Assembly: GCA_019137255.1 (NCBI GenBank)
Contig: WPDH01000121.1
Location: 1-64,000 of the forward strand
Origin: Corinectria fuckeliana
Lineage: Eukaryota; Ascomycota; Sordariomycetes; Hypocreales; Nectriaceae
Reading direction: 5' to 3'
DNA length: 64,000 nt
Made by a program: the position numbers and the translations under genes. Position 1 is the stretch's first letter, and each line of letters opens with the position of its first letter. Shown here in pieces: positions 56,821-64,000 of this stretch. Under the pieces are notes generated by a model. That model saw only the letters and a list, made by a program, of their open reading frames with translations, did not search any database and was not told the origin of the DNA.

Positions 56821-57121
56821 TCTTGTAAAAAAAAAATCGGTGTTTAATTCTAGAGGAGATTGTATATTTATACATGTCGGATCCCTTCGTCCATCTCTTT
56901 TCTCGCGTCATCGTAACGTGACTTTTATAGTCTCATTCAGACCCCGTCTAATGTGTCGTAGACATCTTCATGCCACCTTTAGTGACTAGTATGGCAATAT
57001 GGTACAAAGTCGTACATCTATCCTGTACGTATTTTACAACATAACGCTGTGTGCAGCGCCTCTTCTCGCTCTGGTATCCTCGGGAGTAAGAGGGCCGCTT
57101 CCTTTCCATTCCATTAAGGCC
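56821..57121. other. Convergent 3' region
   Basis: 301 bp with the 3' ends of HICDH (+) and mitochondrial EF-G1 (-). A/T-rich near the HICDH stop; no coding signal. Confidence 0.6.
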
Positions 57122-59660
57122 TTACTTGGTTCGCTTCGCCTCGAGCTCGGCCTGGTACTTGGCAACCAACTCCTTCCTATGGTACTGGTCAGTCACGTTG
57201 TTGCAATTGTAAGTTACTTCGGAGGGGGACGTACTGCAGATGAGGAGGAGCAGGGGCGTAGTGGCTGAACTCCATGCTGAATTCACCCTTGCCCTGAGTC
57301 GCGGCACGTAGCTGAGAGCTGAAGCCGAACATGGCGTTCAGACTGCAGTCACAGATAAGAGTAAAGTCCTCGCTTCCAATATCAGTGTCGTGGATGGTAG
57401 CATTTCGCTTGTTCATGAGCATCAGGATGTTACCCTGGAATTCGTTGGGGGCAGTAATGGTCGTCTTCATCAGGGGCTCCAGAACCTGGCCACCAGCCTC
57501 GGGGAAGGCCTTGCGGAACGCCATTTGCGTTGCCAGACTGAAAGCGTAATCGGAAGAATCAGTAACGTGGGTCGCACCGTCGTTGACAATCATCTTGGCT
57601 CCGATGACTCGGTGGCCCAAGAGAGGACCCTTGTCGGTGACAGCCTCGAAACCCTTGGCACAGGCCGTGAGGAACTTGTCAGGGATATGGCCACCAACAA
57701 TCTGACTTTCGTAGTGGTTCTCGTTGGGGTTGTCGTTGGGCTCGATCCAGCCCGCAACACGGGCGAAATCACCGGGACCTCCACTTTGTCGCTTGAAGAG
57801 GAAGTCGTAGTCGGCGCGTTGGGAAATGGTCTCACGGTAGGCAACACGGGGTTGGCCAGTGGTACAGTCCGTCTTGTACTCCCGCCTTAGACGCTCGACG
57901 TAGACCTCGAGATGCAACTCGCCCATGCCGGAAATGATAGTCTCCTCGCTCTCGGCGTCGACGTGGACACGGAAGGTAGGGTCTTCGCGCTGGAATCGGT
58001 TCATGGCCTTACTGAAGTTGTCGGCGTCGCCGCTTCGCTTGGGCTGGATAGAGAGTGACATGACCGCATCAGGAACAAACATAGAGGACATGGTGTAAGG
58101 AAGGCCACCATCAGTGAAGGTATCACCAGAAGCACAGTCGACGCCGAAGACGGCGCAGATCTCGCCGGCTCCGACCTCAGCAACGTCCTCCATCTCATTG
58201 GAGTGCATTCGCACGATGCGGGGAATTCGGACCTTCTTGTCGGTTCGGGAGTTGAACAAGTAGGATCCCTTGGTCAGCTTGCCCTGGTAAACTCGGATGT
58301 ATGTGAGCTGTCCGTAGTTGTTCTCCTCTAGCTTGAACGCCAGGCCGACGAAGGGGAGGGAATTGTAGGGAACCAGCTGGACAGATTTCTCGTTCTTCGA
58401 TTTGTCGAGGGCCATGTTCTCAATCTCAGCGGGGTTCGGGAGATAGTCGCAGACAGCATCGAGCATCGGCTGCACGCCTTTGTCGGCGAGAGCAGTGCCC
58501 ATCATGACGGCGGTGAACTTTCGAGCAATGGTTGCGCGGCGAATGGCATCCTTGATCTGCTGGTTGGTGGGTTCCTGTTCCTCGAGAAAGATCTCGGCCA
58601 TCTCGTCATCGACGTCGGCGAGTTTCTCGATGAGTTCCTGTCGTTTCTCCAAAGCAAATTCCTTGAGCGGGCCGGGAACCTGGTCTACAGTGCGAACCTT
58701 GGTACCGCGGGGACCCTCGAAGTAGATGGATTGCATGTTGATCAAATCGACGACACCTTGGAACTCGTCCTCGGCACCAATGGGGATCTGAATGGCAGCA
58801 GCCGGAAACTTGAGCTTGGTGTTGATCTGCTCGACAGCCTTCCAGGGATTAGCACCCATCCGGTCCATCTTGTTGACAAAGGAAAGGCGGGGGACGTTGT
58901 ATCGCTTCATCTGTCGATCAACGGTGATGGTCTGAGACTGCACACCGCTGACCGCGCACAAAATCATGACAGCACCGTCGAGAACACGAAGGGCTCGCTC
59001 GACTTCGATGGTAAAGTCAATGTGGCCAGGCGTGTCAATCAGGTTGAAGTGGTAGGTTTGTTCTTTGCCGTCTTCCATTTTCTTCCAGTCGCAGAATGTC
59101 GCCGCGGACTGAATGGTGATTCCCTTTTCCCTTTCGAGATCCATAGAGTCCATCTTAGCTCCAACTGAATCCTTGCCTCGAACCTCGTGGATCGCATTGA
59201 TTCGGCCGGTATAGAACAGGACTCGCTCAGTAACAGTTGTCTTGCCGCTGTCGATGTGTGCCTGTCGGCCAGGGTCAGGGTCAGCGTATGGCGGTATTGC
59301 GCGGATTCGGAGACCATACAGCAATACCGATGTTGCGGACTCGCGACAAGCGCTGAGCCTCCTCGGGATCCATGTTGGCAGCGACATACTCGGCCGTCAA
59401 GCTTGCGGCATCCTCTTGAGCCTTCCTCAGCCTACCCGGAGAAGAAGTCAGCAACGTGTTGGTCGGCCGGACGGCATTGGGGTTCCTTACGCTTCCTGCG
59501 CAGCGCTGGCGGGGCGCAACAAGGTCTGGCTGAAGGCCCGTCGGGATTCCCAGGCGGGAGCAGCGAAGGAGACATTGAAACGGCGGCTACCACAGCTCGT
59601 ATGCTGGGTGCCGGGCAGCAGACGGCAATTGAGCCATCTGGTGACCCCAGATGCCCTCAT
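57122..59660 (-). CDS. MEF1: Mitochondrial elongation factor G1 (787 aa)
   Basis: Four exons on the minus strand: 59491-59660, 59320-59431, 57235-59261 and 57122-57176. The N-terminal ~55 residues are Arg/Ser-rich without acids (MRASGVTRWLNCRLL...), a good mitochondrial presequence. The GTPase domain follows: the P-loop AHIDSGKTT, built partly across intron 2, then DTPGHIDF (G3) and NKMDRMG (G4). Domains II-V follow, with MGELHLEVYVERLRREY and SHYAPAPPHLQ at the end. It translocates the mitoribosome on mRNA. The last intron leaves a 55-nt exon encoding KELVAKYQAELEAKRTK. MRASG is the only in-frame ATG before the presequence. Confidence 0.95.
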
Positions 59661-60264
59661 TGTGCTGTGTTGGAGTCGTGCTCGGACGATGAAGATGAGG
59701 TTGCTAATTCTCCGTAGCCCATTGAAACTGGAAACTTTTTCTTCTTCGGGATTGGCAGGGCTGGATGGAGGCCGGGAGTCGCGCCAGCACGTGCATCCCG
59801 CCGCGTCCCCTGAAGGCACTATGCTGGGCACTATAGTATAATCCAATCCCCCTCCCGGTCCCGTCTTGCCCCAACGCCACCCACCAATCCGTCCCCTCCA
59901 GCTGCCATAAGAGCGCACCTTAGGCTACTAGCATAAAATCTACAATCGGGTATAATTGCCCAATGTATCTAGAAAATATGCAGCAGTCATTCATTTGTGT
60001 GTTTGTAGGTAAATATTTAGTATGGATAGGTGCTATCCGCTCCTCTCGTCCAGCACAGACACTATCTGTGTCCTTCTCGTCTCATCGTCATTGGTATTTT
60101 CACTGCCAACCTATCCCGTTCGCCGTGTTAGCCAACGCCTCTATCATTCATGCTTCCGTATGCGCCGCTAAAACATCAGCCCATGTCAAACACTGCCAAA
60201 CGCCAATTGCTCCCGCTCCATGACCTTAACGCAGAAATGATACAGCGAACCTCCCCCAGGGCTG
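59661..60264. other. MEF1 promoter and aspartic protease 3' region
   Basis: 604 bp upstream of MEF1 (-) and downstream of the protease gene (-). No coding signal; the central part is A/T-richer. Confidence 0.5.
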
Positions 60265-61784
60265 TTATGGCAAACTGCCTGAGAATACACCGCCTCCCAC
60301 AAGCATGAATGCTACTGTCATGCCCACAACAACCAGGCTCGGGCCACAGGCGCTCAAAGAAGACGCAGCACTGTCATTATCGTCGTCCCCCTCCTGAAAC
60401 CCGTCGGCTGCGGCGAAGCCCGTCTCGGTGGCCGTAGAGCTCTTGCTCGTTTGATTCTGGTTCGGCGCCGCCGTAGCTGACGGAATGGTGGCACCTTTGC
60501 TTTTGAATGCGACGACGTTGGTCTCGGTGGAGTTGAAGTCCGTCTGAGCCAACCCGATCTCATTGTTCACCAGATCGTACACGACGTAGGCGGAGCGTAG
60601 GAAGGTAGTGCCCAGCAGATACAGGTCGCTAGAGTAGTTTTGGATCCCGAACTCGCACACCAGCTCGCCCTCGTACGTTCCAGACGTAAATTCCGGCGGG
60701 TTTCCGTTGGTGAGGTCCACAACCAGCTCGTCCATGGCCACTGCGATTTGAGGGCCGTCTGAGCCACCAAATCCGAAGGTGAACTTGCCCTCATTGCTTG
60801 CGTAAGAGCAAGGCAGCACTGCCAGTCCAAAGCCCGCGTCGTAGTAAGCTCCAACCTCCTTCCAGACCTGAACCGCCAAATCGTTTGGGATGTAACTCAG
60901 CGTGGTTCCAGAATCGAGGACGGCGTCGATTGGAAAATGGTCGGATGTAAGTGCGTCGCTGCCGGTCGAGCTAATGGCGTCTAGGGAGGTCATGGCCACG
61001 GTGAAATGGACATAGCTGTTGTTGTCGGGCTGGACATTGATGCGGCTCATGTTGCCAGTGTATTTTTTGGTGTCAATCCCGCCAAAGAGAATGCTTCCGG
61101 TATTAGCACTGAGGTCGTTGAGCCATAGGCTATAGGCGATGGTGTTGATGTAGCCTGCTTGGTACATGGCGATAGGCAAGTTGGGGTAAGTCGCATCGGC
61201 GGTATCCACGGAAACCTCGTTGACGGCGTATCCAACGCCAATCAAGCCGTACGCAATATTCGTTCTCAGGCCTAATCCTATGGTTAGGTTGCTGATCGTC
61301 GCTCCTCCGAGGTCGAAGTCGTCCTCAAAGTAGTCGCCTTTTGAGTAGCTGTTGTCGACATAAGTGATGGAGAAGAGGTTGGATCCAACATCTTCGAAAG
61401 AGCTGGACTGATCAGGGTCAACTACACATTAAGTCAGCAAGGGAACAAAAAACATGTGACGAGGCTCGTTCAGTTGGAGAAATGCGTACAGCTTCCGAGC
61501 GTGCACCTTTTGCCTTCGCAAATGGATGCGTTGGAATATGGGACCCAGATATCACTACTTCCGGTGTCCAGCAGCAGAGTGACATTTTGGCCCGGTGTGC
61601 CGACTTGGGCAGTGGCAAAATAGCCTCCCTTCTTCTTCTTGTTCGTGATAACCTCCTCAAAGGTTGCAGAACGACGGGCGAGGTCCCGGTCGACCTGGCG
61701 GTGCTCAATGTCCCATTGAATGACTTGTGCCTGCGCCACAGGCCAAATCGAGACCAATGCAGCGCTCAAAAGCCACGCCTTCAT
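60265..61784 (-). CDS. GPI-type secreted aspartic protease (483 aa)
   Basis: Two exons on the minus strand, 61490-61784 and 60265-61421, with a 68-nt intron. Residues 1-19 form a signal peptide (MKAWLLSAALVSIWPVAQA). A short propeptide with basic residues (DLARRS, NKKKKGG) precedes the pepsin-fold domain. The two catalytic sites are LLLDTGSSDIWV (Asp73) and AVLDSGTTLSYIP (Asp268). YLLGTTFLRSAYVVYDL is the family's C-terminal block. After a Ser/Thr/Asn-rich stretch the protein ends in a hydrophobic tail (SLVVVGMTVAFMLVGGGVF), typical of a GPI-anchor signal. It resembles yapsin/opsB-type proteases bound to plasma membrane or cell wall that process secreted proteins. Several NxS/T sequons are present. 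MKAWLL is the first in-frame ATG. Confidence 0.95.
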
Positions 61785-63418
61785 GGCACAGAACGAGCGA
61801 CCAGCGTTACAGCACCGCAACTCAACGCAACGCAAAAGGCAAATGCAAGAGAGCACGAGAAATTTGTCGAGTGAGTAAAGAAGGACTGCTCTTCTTCTCC
61901 AGAGAAGAAGGATGAGAGGACAAAGGGATTATGTCACCAGTCAACGGAGTTCGTGTTCGCGTTGGTGGCTTGGTCGATTCAGAAATCTGGTTGTGGTGCT
62001 TGTAAGTCTATCCGTACAGTAGGTAGCAGTGAGATTTAGTAGTAAGCCGGAAGGACGCCTGTCTCAGGATGTGACAAGGGGACGGGGGAGTCGGGCAGTC
62101 GGGGTAAGAAAACCCAGCGGGAGGACGGCGGCGGAGCATGGAAACCGAATTCAAGGGAACTAGGTTACGCAAGGGGGATCTAGAAAAGAAATGCAATTGG
62201 AGCTTCGCAGGGGAAAGAAAAAACGGTTCGACGAAAGCGAACCGGAGATGGGATGGGACGGGATGGAAGGATGGAAGGAAGGCCGCGCAAGCCAGCGTTC
62301 GTTGGTGACGACAGGACACACCCGCCAGAGGCCCATACTTACTTAGGGAGTACGTACGCACTCTAGAGCAGGTACATGGGCGAGCCAACAGCCAGCAAGC
62401 CCGGTGCGCTATACCGCCATATTCTGCTTCCAGACAAGTACCTACCGAGTATGTACTGCTAGTGGCCAAGGTGCCCACGTGGATCCTCAGCGTCGTCATC
62501 CTCTCGAGATTCCTCAGTGCCGACGCCGGGGCGAGTCGGGCTTTAAGTGTCTAAGGGTCCATTTCCGCTTTTCAAGCCCATCTAATAGGGTCGAGTCACG
62601 GCCACGGCTAAATGGAATGGTTGTCCTACTATCTAGATTATAGTACACGACTGCAGCCCCGACTTGAATGCGGTACGCACCATGCTGTTGTTTCCATCGC
62701 ATCCAGAACAGACCGGGTCGGTGGATGCTTTGATCAGGCGCTACCCTTTACAGCATCCCGGCACGGTCCCCCACAAGCCGGTCGGGTCCCTTCAGGTTGT
62801 CTCCAGCCTCTACAGAGTATGAAGCAAGTACCTAAGTTAGGTACTAGCACCCATCACTGACAAACAAACAAACAAACAAACAAACAAATGCAAGGGAATC
62901 CTTCATTGTTTCAAGGCTAAATAAAGTGCGCACACACACGACCAACAACTGCCAACACAGTTACTCAAGATCTACATTCTAGGCACCTTCCTCCCTCTAC
63001 AGCATGTCAGCTCTGGGTCGCCAAGAAATGATCCTCACCAGGCGTCAGATTGTTGTGGTCCCCAGAGCCCTAACCCCTGTCACTATCCGCCAGTCACAAA
63101 TTGCAGTAACGTTAATTGCGCCACGTTCCTGGGTCTCGGCCCAATAATTTGCTTCCGCCTCCACCAAACGCTGACGACGCCTCGGCCGGGAGCTTTGAGC
63201 TGGTGCCGCTGACCCGCGATATTCTCTCTGGCCCTCAAATCCTCCACCTTGATGGAAATTTCTTTGACGCACGGCAATCATTTCATGTCATATACGGCGT
63301 TGCGGTCACAGGTCAAGTATGCCACTGTCCTGTTATAACACTGTGTATATCCCACTACGTATATGCTATTCTCATTTACGATAAACAACTCTGGATGTAT
63401 CCCTCCGCCTCTTCAGCC
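61785..63418. other. Intergenic, 1.6 kb, no gene seen
   Basis: Holds the promoter of the aspartic protease gene (the stretch after 61785, with a C/T-rich sense strand) and the 3' side of the aminotransferase relic. A (CAAA)7 microsatellite is at 62861-62888. No coding signal. Confidence 0.5.
62861..62888. repeat. (CAAA)7 microsatellite
   Basis: Seven perfect CAAA tetramers in non-coding DNA. Confidence 0.9.
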
Positions 63419-64000
63419 CTATCTGCAACACCTCCGTCTCACCCTCATATCCCACCGCACGTAGGGAAAATATCGGTCGTCTCCGAAACAGTGTAACCTT
63501 GGACAGAAGAACACATGTGTTTCTCGATAAGGTCTATGCAGGATTCCACGTCGTTGACGAGCTCACCATTCCTCTTAAATTAGATAAAATGCCGTTGTCC
63601 CAGCCTCGAGCTCCACTCACAAACAAACGAAGCATGGTCGTCAACGAACCGCTTGATTAGCTTCGCATTGGTCCTAGCAATTGCCATACATAATACTATG
63701 CGCAATCGGGGGCTCTCTTACCGCCGTGGACAGGACATGGCTGACAATTTGGCTGTCCAAGCGGGACACACTAGTGGTGTTGTTGTCATGAGCCGAAGCA
63801 ATCGCCGACCGGATGGCCTTATCCGTTGTCGCCACCCAGCCGACGCGTATGCCAGCTAGGGCTAAATCCTTGGACATCGATCCCGTGATAATTGTCCTCT
63901 CAGTTCCGAGTGTTGTTGCTGGTGCTGGCCGCGCGGCTCGGCCGTGGAACAGCGGGCGATAGAACTCGTCTAAGAAGAGGATGATTACCTTGGCTTCGAT
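63419..64000 (-). pseudogene. Decayed class I/II PLP aminotransferase, 5' part outside the window
   Basis: On the minus strand, entering from the right edge, a good aminotransferase frame reads VIILFLDEFYRPLF, then TGSMSKDLALAGIRVGW with the PLP-binding Lys in SMSK, and DSQIVSHVLSTAVREP. After that the homology continues only by changing frame. A frame ending in a TAG is replaced by ARTNAKLIKRFVDDHASFV, then by EAGTTAF (the family's Arg-loop neighbour) in another frame, then FKRNGELVNDVESCIDLIEKH, then VFFCPRLHCFGDDRYFPYV in a third. At least four frame changes plus in-frame stops are needed, which no sensible set of introns explains. Closest in feel to fungal ACC-synthase-like/capreomycidine-synthase-like aminotransferases. 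The N-terminal part, beyond 64000, may or may not be intact. Confidence 0.75.

Overview
This window looks like nuclear DNA of a filamentous ascomycete (Pezizomycotina, most likely a Sordariomycete; I cannot name the genus). The reasons are many genes with short introns of about 46-230 nt using GTRNGT/YAG splice sites, strong G/C at third codon positions, typical fungal families (Zn2Cys6 factor, TRK potassium transporter, LYS12-type homoisocitrate dehydrogenase, GPI-type aspartic protease), pyrimidine-rich leaders and an AT-rich, RIP-like island at the left edge. I see no operons, CRISPR, tRNA or rRNA genes and no secondary-metabolite cluster.

Layout. 1-660: AT-rich repeat relic. 1.2-6.6 kb: RPEL-repeat protein, a tiny conserved-looking protein and an ER-resident FKBP2 prolyl isomerase. 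8.7-13.5 kb: TRK potassium transporter, convergent with DNA polymerase kappa. 14-20 kb: two fungal proteins of unknown function (one Pro/Gln-rich, one single-pass membrane). 22-27.3 kb: WrbA/Alt a 7-type flavodoxin quinone reductase, a six-TM protein and cytosolic AsnRS. 30.5-39.5 kb: F-box protein, SET-domain protein, Zn2Cys6 transcription factor and an alpha/beta hydrolase broken by an in-frame TAG. 40-46 kb: small orphan protein, splicing factor PRP17, cornichon cargo receptor and methionine aminopeptidase 1. 46.5-52.6 kb: kynurenine 3-monooxygenase, mitochondrial ribosomal protein S8 and a 732-aa low-complexity protein. 55.7-61.8 kb: homoisocitrate dehydrogenase, mitochondrial EF-G and a GPI-type aspartic protease. 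63.4-64.0 kb: a decayed aminotransferase pseudogene running off the right edge.

Most genes are unrelated housekeeping genes. Themes are translation (AsnRS, mS8, mtEF-G, MetAP1), the secretory pathway (FKBP2, cornichon, aspartic protease) and amino-acid metabolism (KMO for tryptophan/NAD, HICDH for lysine).

The most interesting observation is in the WrbA-type gene. Its TGA stop (TGA-C context) is followed in frame by 58 more codons with clear coding bias, Lys/Glu/Ala-rich, ending in a perfect C-terminal CaaX box (CVVQ) just before a TAA embedded in an AATAAA signal. This suggests stop-codon readthrough giving a membrane-anchored isoform, or a recent nonsense mutation. Other points are a small gene whose only intron is stop-free and in frame (two isoforms possible), two convergent genes whose stop codons share one TTAA, and several broken genes. 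All exon boundaries were worked out by eye from splice signals and reading frame; no database search was possible.
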